64,000 nucleotides of DNA from positions 1-64,000 of the forward strand of contig JAJYDK010000004.1 in NCBI GenBank assembly GCA_021777555.1. Direction: 5' to 3'. The DNA is from Pseudomonadota bacterium. GTDB taxonomy: Bacteria > Pseudomonadota > Gammaproteobacteria > Steroidobacterales > Steroidobacteraceae. Shown piece by piece: positions 18,116 to 26,733 of the stretch; the first letter of the stretch is position 1; the number at the start of each line of letters is the position of its first letter. The notes beneath the pieces are model-generated. The model was not told the origin of the DNA and made no database searches. It saw only the letters and a list, made by a program, of their open reading frames with translations. A program made the translations under genes and the position numbers.

Positions 18116-18122
18116 GTCCGCC

Positions 18123-18623
18123 GTGAGTATCCGTTTGTTGCAAATCTCCGCTTACGTGCTCGTTCTGAGTGCGCTGCTCCTGCAGCGCGCTGAGGCTGCC
18201 TCGCCCCCGCCGGCGTTGTACACACGGTCCCAGGCGCTCCAGGGGGCGTCGGCGTTCGAGTGGAAGTGCGCCTCCTGCCACGGGCATCACCTGCAAGGTG
18301 GCGTGGGGCCGGCGCTCGAGGGCCCGGTCTTCGCCTCGGCGAAATCGGGCTTCACCATCCAGCAGATCTACGAGTTCCTCTCGGTGGAGATGCCCGCCTA
18401 CGCGCCGGGCTCGCTCACCCGCACACAATACCTCGACATCACGGCCTTTCTGTTGCAGCAGAACGGCTACCCGGCGGGCTCGAGGGCGCTGACGGATCGG
18501 ATCGCGAGCGAGTCCACGGTGCCGCTGCTCTTTCAGGCGGTGGTCCAGGCGCCTGCGGGGGTTGCGAAGTCGAGGGCAGGCGCGGGCAAGCCGTTGGCCA
18601 TTCCGCGGACGAATGCGCCATGA
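18123..18623 (+). CDS. Periplasmic c-type cytochrome paired with the second PQQ dehydrogenase
   Basis: 166 residues from a GTG 7 bp after the dehydrogenase stop. It has a signal peptide (LVLSALLLQRAEAAS) and a single haem site CASCH near residue 56, followed by GHHLQGGVGPALEG. The distal methionine is likely in VEMPAYAPG. Pairing with the dehydrogenase implies it accepts its electrons and passes them to the respiratory chain. The C-terminal tail is Ala/Pro-rich and unconserved. Confidence 0.85.
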   Translation: MSIRLLQISAYVLVLSALLLQRAEAASPPPALYTRSQALQGASAFEWKCASCHGHHLQGGVGPALEGPVFASAKSGFTIQQIYEFLSVEMPAYAPGSLTRTQYLDITAFLLQQNGYPAGSRALTDRIASESTVPLLFQAVVQAPAGVAKSRAGAGKPLAIPRTNAP

Positions 18624-18728
18624 GCTGAGGCGCCGCCCGGGCCGCCGGCGGCAGGTGCACACGCCAGCTGCTCCGAAACGCAACAACCGGCGGGCGCCTC
18701 GGGGCGCCCTGTTGCACCGGGAGCGCGG

Positions 18729-20831
18729 ATGCGGTATTCCACGATGGACATTCGCTCGAGGCGCGAACTAAGGTCGCTGTCACCGGTAGAACCGGTCCAA
18801 GAGTGGGTACCCGATCCCGCTCGAGGGGGGTTGATGAGGTTTGAATCTGTTGCTGCGCAAGAGCCATCGCGTCCCGCAGGCGCGGGCGAGCGCACGAAGG
18901 TCGTCTCGCTCTGGCACGAGAGGGCGCGCCGCCTGGGGTTGAGCGAGCGGCAGCGGCCGGACTTCGGCGCGCTGGCGCGCGGTGAGCTCGCAAGGCTCGT
19001 CGAGCAGCATCACGCGCTCTACCGGCACGCCCTGCCCGTGATGGAGGTGCTGCACCAGCAGATCCTCAACACCCACAGCATGGTGATTCTCACCGACCAG
19101 CGGGGTCTCATCGTGCACTCGCTCGGGGACGCCGATTTCCTCGAGAAGGCCGAGCGAGTGGCGCTCAAGCCCGGGGTCCTCTGGTCCGAGGACAGCAAGG
19201 GGACGAACGCAATCGGCACCGCGCTCACCGAGCGGCGCGCCACGCTGGTGCACGGGAGTGAGCATTTCCTCGCGGTGAACCGCTTCCTCACCTGCTCGTG
19301 CTCGCCCATCCGTGATCCGCGCGGCGAGGTGATCGGGACGCTCGATGTCTCGGGGCCCCAGGAAAGCTATCACGCCCACACCCTGGCGCTGGTGCGCATG
19401 TCCACGCAGATGATCGAGAACCACCTGTTCGTCGATCGCTTCGGGGAGGCGCTGCGCATCCACTTCCACAGCCGCCAGGAGCTGATGGGGACGCTGCTCG
19501 AGGGCATCGCGGCCTTCGATGAGGGAGGGCGGTTCCTCGCCGCCAATCCCAGTGGTCTCACGCAGCTCGGGATCGGCCCCGAGAGCGCATCCGCGCACAG
19601 CCTGCAGTCCCTGTTCGGGCTCGATGTCGCTGTGTTGCTCGGCAGATGCCGGGGCGAGTCGCTGCTGCGCCTGCACCTGCGCAACGGCACGCCCGTGGTG
19701 GGGCGGGTCGAGTTTCGCGCGCGCGCCGAGACGACCTGCGGAATCGAGCCGCTCTGCGGGGCGGAGCCGGGGCTGCCGGAGCAGGGCGCGAGTCCCGCCA
19801 CGGCCCGCAGCGCCCGGGTGCCTCGGGCCTCAGGCGCCCCGCACGCCTCGAGGAAGCCGACCGGCGGGCCCTCGCTCGCCGATCTCGACAGCGGAGATCC
19901 GGCCATCGCCGAGGTGCTCGCCAAGGTGCGCAAGGTCCAGGCGCATGACATTCCCATCCTCATTCTCGGGGAGACCGGCACGGGCAAGGAGCTCCTGGCG
20001 CAGGCGGTCCACAACGAGTCCGCGCGCCGGCATCAACCCTTCGTCGCGGTCGACTGCGCCTCGCTCCCCGAGTCCCTGATCGAGGCGGAGCTGTTCGGCT
20101 ACGAGGAGGGCGCCTTCACCGGGGCTCGCCGCCGGGGCAGTCCGGGCAAGATCCTGTTGGCCAACGGCGGCACGTTGTTTCTGGATGAGATCGGTGACAT
20201 GCCCCTGGCGCTGCAGACACGGCTGCTGCGCCTGCTGCAGGAGCGGGCCGTGCGGCCATTGGGCGGACAGCGGCCGATCGACGTCGATATCGCGGTCATC
20301 TGCGCCACGCATCGCAACCTCAAGGACATGATGCGCCGGGGCGAGTTCCGCGAGGATCTGTACTACCGGCTGAACGGCCTGGTGGTGCGGTTGCCCGCGC
20401 TGAGGGAGCGGCAGGACCTCGAGGAGCTGATCCGGCGGATCCTGGGCGCGCAGTGCGCGACGGCGCCTTCCCTCTCTCCCGAGGTGTTGGCGCTCTTCCG
20501 GGCCTACCGCTGGCCGGGCAACATCCGGCAGCTGACCAACGTGCTGCGCATCGCGGGCGTCATGGCCGAGGCGGGCCCGATCGGGCGGGCCGAGTTGCCG
20601 GAGGATTTTCTCGACGATCTCTCGGTGCCCGAGCCGCAGGCGCAGCCACCGAACGCGGCCGCGCCCGGCGAGGTGAAGTTGAGGGAGCTGCGCGTCTCCA
20701 CGGTCGCCGCGGTGCTCGAGCGCAATGCCGGCAATGTCTCGGCGGCGGCCCGCGTGCTCGGGGTCTCGCGCAACACCATCTACCGGGCGCTGAGGAGCCC
20801 GTCGCTCGCCCCGGCGCCGCCTGCGGAGTGA
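18729..20831 (+). CDS. Sigma-54-dependent transcriptional activator, AcoR type
   Basis: 700 residues: an N-terminal GAF-type sensory region (about 80-250, with SVGTN-like SKGTNAIGTAL and CSCSPIRDP), a linker, an AAA+ domain (Walker A GETGTGKE, sigma-54 contact loop GAFTGA, Walker B GTLFLDEIGD), and a Fis-type helix-turn-helix (NVSAAARVLGVSRNTIYRAL). It activates RNA polymerase with sigma-54. It lies just downstream of the dehydrogenase-cytochrome pair, which has a matching -24/-12 promoter. It is therefore the likely activator, perhaps sensing an alcohol or aldehyde. GGGAG precedes ATG 18729; ATG 18744 or 18834 are alternatives. Confidence 0.9.
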   Translation: MRYSTMDIRSRRELRSLSPVEPVQEWVPDPARGGLMRFESVAAQEPSRPAGAGERTKVVSLWHERARRLGLSERQRPDFGALARGELARLVEQHHALYRHALPVMEVLHQQILNTHSMVILTDQRGLIVHSLGDADFLEKAERVALKPGVLWSEDSKGTNAIGTALTERRATLVHGSEHFLAVNRFLTCSCSPIRDPRGEVIGTLDVSGPQESYHAHTLALVRMSTQMIENHLFVDRFGEALRIHFHSRQELMGTLLEGIAAFDEGGRFLAANPSGLTQLGIGPESASAHSLQSLFGLDVAVLLGRCRGESLLRLHLRNGTPVVGRVEFRARAETTCGIEPLCGAEPGLPEQGASPATARSARVPRASGAPHASRKPTGGPSLADLDSGDPAIAEVLAKVRKVQAHDIPILILGETGTGKELLAQAVHNESARRHQPFVAVDCASLPESLIEAELFGYEEGAFTGARRRGSPGKILLANGGTLFLDEIGDMPLALQTRLLRLLQERAVRPLGGQRPIDVDIAVICATHRNLKDMMRRGEFREDLYYRLNGLVVRLPALRERQDLEELIRRILGAQCATAPSLSPEVLALFRAYRWPGNIRQLTNVLRIAGVMAEAGPIGRAELPEDFLDDLSVPEPQAQPPNAAAPGEVKLRELRVSTVAAVLERNAGNVSAAARVLGVSRNTIYRALRSPSLAPAPPAE

Positions 20832-20835
20832 GCGG

Positions 20836-21420
20836 TCAGAGCCTTGCGGGAAGCAGCCGATGGAGCAGGCGGGCGATGCCCGGCACGAGCCGCGGCCGGG
20901 CGAGGCGCGCATCGTAGCGGGACATCCGTCGAGCGTTTTCCTCGAGGCACTTATCCAGCAGCCCCTGCAGGGTCACCGGAGCGGCAAGCGCCTGGTGGGC
21001 GGTGAGTGTGAAGTTCTCGCTGGGTTTCTGCGCGTCCTGCTGCGGCCCCCGGCTCAGGGCGCGCGCCGTCTTCACCCGGGATGCGACCTGCTCGAGGATG
21101 ATCCGGGCGCAGCGCGCGCGGCGCGCCCTGACCCAGTTCGCGAAGAACAGGATGTGGCGTGCCTCCTCCTCCATCACTGGCTCGAGCGCCGCGGCGGCGG
21201 CCACCGTGTGCGATGTGACATGCTCGGTCGAGACCGCCGCCTGCCAGAAGGGAAGCCCGGTCAGCCGTCTGCGCTCGGCATCTGACAACGCGGGCCAGTC
21301 GATCTTCTCGGGGACGTACTCGATGTAGGTGTCGGTGAAGAATCGCGCGAGGAGGCGCCGATGCTCGGCCGATCCCATCCTGGGTGTCGAGGTCTCAAGG
21401 TCTGCTCGAGCCACGGACAT
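20836..21420 (-). CDS. Ferritin-like protein at the end of the hpnI-L operon
   Basis: 194 residues from the ATG at 21420, overlapping the hpnL end by 26 bp, so probably co-expressed. A helical region contains STEHVTSHTV and EEEARHILFFANWV; the Glu and ExxH pattern is that of carboxylate-bridged di-iron four-helix proteins. The sequence is soluble with a basic C-terminus (LVPGIARLLHRLLPARL). I do not recognise a named enzyme. By position it could be an oxygenase, desaturase-like or radical-generating enzyme acting on hopanoids, but this is inference. The fold call itself is moderate. Confidence 0.6.
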   Translation of the reverse strand: MSVARADLETSTPRMGSAEHRRLLARFFTDTYIEYVPEKIDWPALSDAERRRLTGLPFWQAAVSTEHVTSHTVAAAAALEPVMEEEARHILFFANWVRARRARCARIILEQVASRVKTARALSRGPQQDAQKPSENFTLTAHQALAAPVTLQGLLDKCLEENARRMSRYDARLARPRLVPGIARLLHRLLPARL

Positions 21421-22387
21421 GTTGCAACTCCTTCCTTCCTTCGATCCAGTACCAGGACAGCAACGCCGGGGCCCCGAAGAGAATCTCCCGCATGCGCTTG
21501 GCGAGCGACAGGGCGAGCGCGAGATCTCCGTCGATGCCGAGCAGGTGTCCCACACCGATGAGCGTCGCTTCCTGCACGCCCAGTCCCGCGGGCACGAGGA
21601 AGATGAAGTTGCGCGCCACCTGCGTCAGGCTCTCGATCGCAAGGGCCGCGCCGTACCCCACGGGATGTCCGAGCCAGCGCAGCGCCAGCCAGGTCTCGAT
21701 GGCCGAGGAGAGGAGCCCGGCGAACTGCCAGCCGAGGGTGCCGAGGAGGCGCGCGGGCTGGTTGATGAGTGCGCGAATGGCCGCATCGAGACTCGCGGAC
21801 TTTCCGTTGAGGAAGCTCAGCGTCTCCTCACCGAGCATCCGCACCAAGAGCTTCTCCAGGCGCTCGAACACCGAGCCGTTGCGCAGCAGCACCGCGGCGA
21901 GCAGGATCACCGGCAGACTCGCGCCGAGGCCGATCAGCGCTTCGTTCACCGAATGCACCGTGTGCGTCACGCGCAGCAGGCAGGAGATTCCCAGGGCGAC
22001 GAACAGGTATTGGCTGAACAGGGTGAGCAGCGTCTCGGTGGTCACGCTGGCGGCGGCCACCACGCCCTCAGTCCCCTGGGCGACGAGCAGCCGGATCCCG
22101 ATGAGCTCTCCGCCGATGTTGGCCACCGGCAGCAGGCGGTTGACCGCCTCGCGGACGCTGGCGATCCAGAACAGCGTGCCCGGCGCAACCCGCTCCTCGA
22201 GCAGCGCCTGCCAGCCGCGCGAGTCGAGCACGATGGGCAGGGTGTGCAGCGGCACGAGCCACAGCAGCACCCAGCCGGCGCGCATGAGGGGCGTCAGGAT
22301 GGCGGAGCCCTCGTGGGCGATCAGGCCAATCAGCAGAGCGAGGCCGGCGACGAGGGCGATGCGGACGGCGAGTCTCATGCGGTTCAT
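21395..22387 (-). CDS. hpnL: HpnL family integral membrane protein
   Basis: 330 residues with about eight membrane segments of the flippase-like UPF0104/HpnL family (RLLPVANIGGELIGIRLL and FIFLVPAGLGVQEATLIGVG are hallmark stretches). The gene starts with ATGA overlapping the hpnK stop, so the two are coupled. HpnL is associated with composite hopanoid synthesis and may move hopanoids or their precursors between leaflets; its exact role is not proven. Confidence 0.85.
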   Translation of the reverse strand: MNRMRLAVRIALVAGLALLIGLIAHEGSAILTPLMRAGWVLLWLVPLHTLPIVLDSRGWQALLEERVAPGTLFWIASVREAVNRLLPVANIGGELIGIRLLVAQGTEGVVAAASVTTETLLTLFSQYLFVALGISCLLRVTHTVHSVNEALIGLGASLPVILLAAVLLRNGSVFERLEKLLVRMLGEETLSFLNGKSASLDAAIRALINQPARLLGTLGWQFAGLLSSAIETWLALRWLGHPVGYGAALAIESLTQVARNFIFLVPAGLGVQEATLIGVGHLLGIDGDLALALSLAKRMREILFGAPALLSWYWIEGRKELQHVRGSSRP

Positions 22388-23256
22388 GCGGCGCGGGGGG
22401 ACTTCATGGGCTCCTGGGCGCGCACCAGGCTGCGGAACCCTCCGGTGGCCGAGCCCGAGGCGGCAACCGCTGCGCGCACGCGGGGGCTGAGCAGCGCGTC
22501 GAGCTCCTCGCGGTGGCGATATTGGCTCATGGCCGGCGTCAGGGCGCCGTGGGTCGCCGGATGCAGATAGATTTCGCTCACTCCGTCGGGCAGTCGGGTG
22601 AGGATCCGGAGCAACGCCGCCTCGTCCATCGCGCCACTGTCGGTCACGCCGAAGACCTGGTCGTTGTGGGCCACTCCCGCGGCGCGCAGGCGGCGCTTCA
22701 TGAGCGCGAGCCATGGCGCGAGCAGTCTCGAGGCCGCCCCCTTCAGCGGGCCCGCCCGGCGCGCGACCCAGGCGGGCTCCCTGGGCAGCCTCACGGCCTC
22801 GAGTCCAAATTCACGCCCGATGCGCAGCAGCGTCTCGAGCAGGGTCGGATGCAGGTGGAAGTGCTTGTGGGCATTGACATGGTCGAGCGGCAGGCCCGTG
22901 CGGGCAAAGGCCTCGAATTGAGCGCGGATTTCCGCCTCGAGCTGGCGGCGGACGGCGGGTATCGCGAAGAACCGCACTCCCTGGCGCGCCATGGAGTCCC
23001 GGAAGCGCCCCGAGGCATCGACCAGCGCCGGGATGCGCTCAGGCGCCAACACCGGGCGCCCGTCCGCGAGCACCAGATGCAATCCGACCGCGAGACCGGG
23101 CAGCGCGCGCGCGCGCCGCACGGCGTCAGCGGCCGCAGGCGCGCCCACCATCAGGCTTGCCGTGGTGAGCACACCTTCGCGGAAGGCCATCTCGACGGCT
23201 TCGTTGACGGCCTCATGCAGGCCGTAGTCATCGGCGGTGATGATCAGGAACTTCAC
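22384..23256 (-). CDS. hpnK: HpnK, YdjC-type deacetylase for hopanoid head groups
   Basis: 290-residue YdjC/ChbG-like hydrolase. Metal ligands are visible in TADDYGLHEAVN and NAHKHFHLHP, and in the C-terminal EIYLHPATHG. In composite bacteriohopanetetrol synthesis HpnK removes the acetyl group from the N-acetylglucosamine added by HpnI. It sits between hpnJ and hpnL in one minus-strand operon, as this pathway requires. Confidence 0.9.
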   Translation of the reverse strand: MKFLIITADDYGLHEAVNEAVEMAFREGVLTTASLMVGAPAAADAVRRARALPGLAVGLHLVLADGRPVLAPERIPALVDASGRFRDSMARQGVRFFAIPAVRRQLEAEIRAQFEAFARTGLPLDHVNAHKHFHLHPTLLETLLRIGREFGLEAVRLPREPAWVARRAGPLKGAASRLLAPWLALMKRRLRAAGVAHNDQVFGVTDSGAMDEAALLRILTRLPDGVSEIYLHPATHGALTPAMSQYRHREELDALLSPRVRAAVAASGSATGGFRSLVRAQEPMKSPRAA

Positions 23257-23299
23257 GCAGGTCCGCTCGCCGGATCACTCTCGTGCTCCGGCCCCGCAC

Positions 23300-24724
23300 T
23301 TACGCCTCGTGCGCGCGCAGGAAGCGGAAGAACTCCACGCCCTCGCGCAGCCGCCGCTTGGTCATCTCCCAGCTGCGCAGCATCTCCCCGGTGAGCTCGG
23401 CGATCTTGCGCGGGCGGAAGTAGAAGCGTTTGTAGAAGGTCTCGATCCCGTGATAGATCTCTTTGGCCGAGAGGTGCGGATAGCTGATGGGCGAGAGCTG
23501 GACGCCGCGGTCGTTGACCAGGTTGAGGTCCTCGTGCGCGGTGATCCAGCCGTTCTCGACCGCCTGGGCGTAGAGCTGCGTGCCGGGGTAGGGGGCGGCG
23601 AGGGAGACCTGGATGGTGTGCGGATTGATATCCATCGCGAACTGGATGGTCTCGCGGATGGTGTCGCTGGTCTCACCCGGCAACCCCAGGATGAAGGTGC
23701 CGTGGATGGTGATGCCGAGCTTGCGGCAGTCGCTCGTGAAGCGGCGCGCGATGTCGGTGCGCAGGCCCTTCCTGATGTTGTGCAGGATCTGGTCGTTGCC
23801 CGACTCGTAGCCGACCAGCAGCAGGCGCAGGCCATTGTCCTTCATGATCTTCAGCGTCTCGTAGGGGACGTTGGCCTTGGCGTTGCACGACCAGGTGACC
23901 CCGAGCTTGCCGAGTCCGCGGGCGATCTCCTCCACGCGCGGGCGAAAGTCGGTGAAGGTGTCGTCGTCGAAGAAGATCTCCTTCACCTGCGGCATGTTCT
24001 CCTTGATCCAGCGCACCTCGTCGATGACGCTCTGGGCGCTGCGCACCCGGTAGCGATGGCCGCCGACGGTCTGCGGCCAGAGGCAGAAGGTGCACTTGGA
24101 GCGGCAGCCCCGTCCGGTATAGAACGATACGTAGGGGTGCTGCAGGTAGCCGATGAAGTAGTTCTCGATGGTGAGATCGCGCTGGTAGACCGGAGTGACC
24201 CACGGCAGGTCGTCCATGTTCTCGATCATGGCCCGGGCGGGGTTGTGCTCGATCTGTCCGTCGGGCCTGCGGAAGGAGAGGCCCATGATGTCGGGGAAGG
24301 GCCGCCCTTCGGCGACTTCCTTCAGGGTGTAGTCGAATTCCTCGCGGGCCACGAAGTCGATGGCGCGCGAGGCTCCGAGGGAGCCCGCCGGATCGACCGC
24401 CACCTTCGCTCCCACCATGCCGACGAGGAGATTCGGGTTCTCCTCTTTCAGAAGCTCCGCCACCTTGGCATCGGTGGGGAAGGAGGGGGAGCTGGTGTGC
24501 ATGACGATGAGGTCGTATTGACGCGCAAGCGGCAGCACCTCGGCCATGGACAGCCCATCGGCCGGGGCATCGAGCAGGCGGCTGCCCGGCACGAGCGCCG
24601 CCGGCTGCGCGAGCCAGGTCGGATACCAGAACGAGCGGATCTCGCGCTTCGCCTGGTAGCGCGCGCCGGCGCCTCCGTCGAATCCATCGAACGACGGGGC
24701 TTGCAGAAACAGCGTCTTCATCAT
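23300..24724 (-). CDS. hpnJ: HpnJ, radical SAM enzyme forming the hopanoid cyclitol ether
   Basis: 474 residues: an N-terminal B12-binding-like domain (PADGLSMAEVLPLARQYD onward), then a radical SAM core with C207-x3-C211-x2-C214 (GCRSKCTFC) and GNDQILHNIRKG. HpnJ rearranges the glucosamine head group of bacteriohopanetetrol to the cyclitol ether. The start at 24724 (MMKTLFLQAPS) gives the family N-terminus and lies 10 bp after the hpnI stop. Confidence 0.92.
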   Translation of the reverse strand: MMKTLFLQAPSFDGFDGGAGARYQAKREIRSFWYPTWLAQPAALVPGSRLLDAPADGLSMAEVLPLARQYDLIVMHTSSPSFPTDAKVAELLKEENPNLLVGMVGAKVAVDPAGSLGASRAIDFVAREEFDYTLKEVAEGRPFPDIMGLSFRRPDGQIEHNPARAMIENMDDLPWVTPVYQRDLTIENYFIGYLQHPYVSFYTGRGCRSKCTFCLWPQTVGGHRYRVRSAQSVIDEVRWIKENMPQVKEIFFDDDTFTDFRPRVEEIARGLGKLGVTWSCNAKANVPYETLKIMKDNGLRLLLVGYESGNDQILHNIRKGLRTDIARRFTSDCRKLGITIHGTFILGLPGETSDTIRETIQFAMDINPHTIQVSLAAPYPGTQLYAQAVENGWITAHEDLNLVNDRGVQLSPISYPHLSAKEIYHGIETFYKRFYFRPRKIAELTGEMLRSWEMTKRRLREGVEFFRFLRAHEA

Positions 24725-24734
24725 GAGTACGTCC

Positions 24735-25904
24735 TCAGGTAATCGGGCGGGCCGAGCCGTCGCGGGCCACGCGGTAGCGCTGCTGCCGCCAATGGACGTC
24801 CCGCGCCGCGAAACCCCAGCACCACAGCGCAAAGCCGAGCACATCGCCCGTCGCCAGCGCCAAAATCCGTCTCCAGGGCCCCGCAAGGTCCGATTCCGGC
24901 GCCTGCACGGCAGATCCTGGAGCGTAAACCAGTAAATGTAGCATTACCCGCGCCGCCACGGTTGCACCCAAAAGGGTGAGCGCCGCTCCGCCCCCGGCGA
25001 GCGCCCAGCCGAGCGCCGCGACCGGCACGCCGAAGGTCACTCCCGCGCAGGCGTATCCCGCGGGGCGTACCGCCCGGATGGTCCGCAGCCATCGGGTCTC
25101 GTGCCGCGCAAGCTGCCGGAAGCTGCGCTCATCGACCAGGGTCTCGACCTCGAGGTCCGAGAGCACGGTGGTCAGGCCCCGCCTCCGGGTGAGCTCACCG
25201 ATCCGATAGTCGTCGGCGAGCTGATCGACGATGGCGGGGAAGCCCCCGATGGCCGCGAGCGTCTCGCGGCGCAGCGCAATGGTGGCCCCGAATGCGAAGG
25301 CGCGCGAGCCGAACAAGGCTGCCACTCGCACCGAGGGCATGAACCAGTCGTTGACGAACAGCGCCCCGAGCTCGGACCAGAGCTTCGCCTCGCCGGGGCG
25401 GTGGGCCGGCCGACCCCGGTACGGGCAGGTGACGATGCCGACCCGCGGGTCCGCGAGCGGTGCGCACACCCCCTCGAGGTAGCCGGGCGGCACGTGCACG
25501 TCGCTGTCGGCGAGCACCAGCCAGTCATGGCGGGCCGACCCCATCATATTGATGAGGTTGCTGACCTTGGCGCTGTGACCGTGGCGGCGGGGGTCGATCA
25601 CCACGTCGATGTCGAGAGCGGGAAACTCCTGCTCGAGCCGGCGCACGCTCTCGAGCGCGGGGTCCGTCGGGTCCTGCAGACCGAATATAATCTGCACCCG
25701 GTCCGGATAGGCTTGCCGGCACAGGGAGCGCAAACCCTCGTAGAGATGCGGCTCTGCCCCGCACAACGGCTTGAGCACGGTCACGGGGCGCAAGGCGCCG
25801 GGCGCTGAGGCCGCCGTTTTGTTGCGCCCAAGCGTCACCGCCACTGAGGCGATGATCAGGTAGCCGAGTGCGGCGGCGGCAAGAAGGAGACCCAGGGCGG
25901 TCAT
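24735..25904 (-). CDS. hpnI: HpnI, hopanoid glycosyltransferase
   Basis: 389 residues from the ATG at 25904. A membrane anchor (ALGLLLAAAALGYLIIASV) is followed by a GT2 ceramide-glucosyltransferase-like domain (VTVLKPLCGAEPHLYEGL, LVLADSDVHVPPGYLE with the DxD motif, and QLADDYRIG) and C-terminal membrane segments. HpnI transfers N-acetylglucosamine to bacteriohopanetetrol. First gene of the minus-strand operon hpnI-J-K-L-ferritin-like, divergent from idi with about 150 bp between them. Confidence 0.9.
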   Translation of the reverse strand: MTALGLLLAAAALGYLIIASVAVTLGRNKTAASAPGALRPVTVLKPLCGAEPHLYEGLRSLCRQAYPDRVQIIFGLQDPTDPALESVRRLEQEFPALDIDVVIDPRRHGHSAKVSNLINMMGSARHDWLVLADSDVHVPPGYLEGVCAPLADPRVGIVTCPYRGRPAHRPGEAKLWSELGALFVNDWFMPSVRVAALFGSRAFAFGATIALRRETLAAIGGFPAIVDQLADDYRIGELTRRRGLTTVLSDLEVETLVDERSFRQLARHETRWLRTIRAVRPAGYACAGVTFGVPVAALGWALAGGGAALTLLGATVAARVMLHLLVYAPGSAVQAPESDLAGPWRRILALATGDVLGFALWCWGFAARDVHWRQQRYRVARDGSARPIT

Positions 25905-26056
25905 GATCGGACCCGTTACAGTGAACGTGGAGGCGACTATCATGTCCAAGACGATCCCCACGCTGCGGACTGCTCCATGAGCGAGAGAGCCAGAGGACTT
26001 CGGGCCCATGAACGGCGCATAGGGTACACGGTTGGGCGTGCACGAGGGATGGCATA

Positions 26057-26668
26057 ATGGATCGGGACAGTGGCGAACCGGATATGTTGCAAGGGAGCGA
26101 CAAGGGGGTCGGCGCGGAGGCGCTGATCCTGGTGGACGAGACGGACCGCGAGGTCGGCCATGCCAGCCGCTCCCGCTGCCACGAGGGCAGGGGACTGCTG
26201 CACCGGGCCTTCTCGCTGTTCATCTTCAATGACCAGGGGGAGCTGTTCATTCAGCAGCGCTCGGCGGCGAAGCGGCTCTGGCCGTTATACTGGTCGAATA
26301 GCTGTTGCAGTCATCCCCGGCGCGCCGAGAGCATGGACGGCGCGATTCATCGGAGGCTGAACGAGGAGCTCGGGCTCGATTGCCTCTTGCACTTCCTGTT
26401 CAAATTCCAGTATCAAGCACAGTTTGACGGCGCCGGGGCCGAGCATGAGCTGTGCTCGGTGTACATTGGGCGCAGCTCCGCACCCGTGCGTGCCAACCGT
26501 GAGGAGATCGCGGCCTGGCGCTGGGTGAGTCCGCGCGCGCTCGATCGGCAGATGCAAGAGGAGGGCGGTGAGCGCTTCACGCCCTGGTTCAGGCTCGAAT
26601 GGGAACGGATCAGGCGGGACCACGAGCAGGCGCTGCGCGCGCTCGAGGGTCCCGCGGCGGCACGATAG
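26057..26668 (+). CDS. idi: Isopentenyl-diphosphate delta-isomerase, type I
   Basis: 203-residue Nudix-fold enzyme that interconverts isopentenyl and dimethylallyl diphosphate. The catalytic cysteine is in SNSCCSHPR, and the Nudix box reads GAIHRRLNEELGL, where the Glu residues bind metal. It begins the plus-strand isoprenoid-hopanoid gene run and balances the two C5 units for IspA. It is slightly longer than the Escherichia coli enzyme at both ends. Confidence 0.92.
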   Translation: MDRDSGEPDMLQGSDKGVGAEALILVDETDREVGHASRSRCHEGRGLLHRAFSLFIFNDQGELFIQQRSAAKRLWPLYWSNSCCSHPRRAESMDGAIHRRLNEELGLDCLLHFLFKFQYQAQFDGAGAEHELCSVYIGRSSAPVRANREEIAAWRWVSPRALDRQMQEEGGERFTPWFRLEWERIRRDHEQALRALEGPAAAR

Positions 26669-26733
26669 ACAGGGGCTTCGCCTTTACGGAGCCAGCCGGT
26701 CGATGAGACCGGCCCAACCATGGGAGTCGGATA

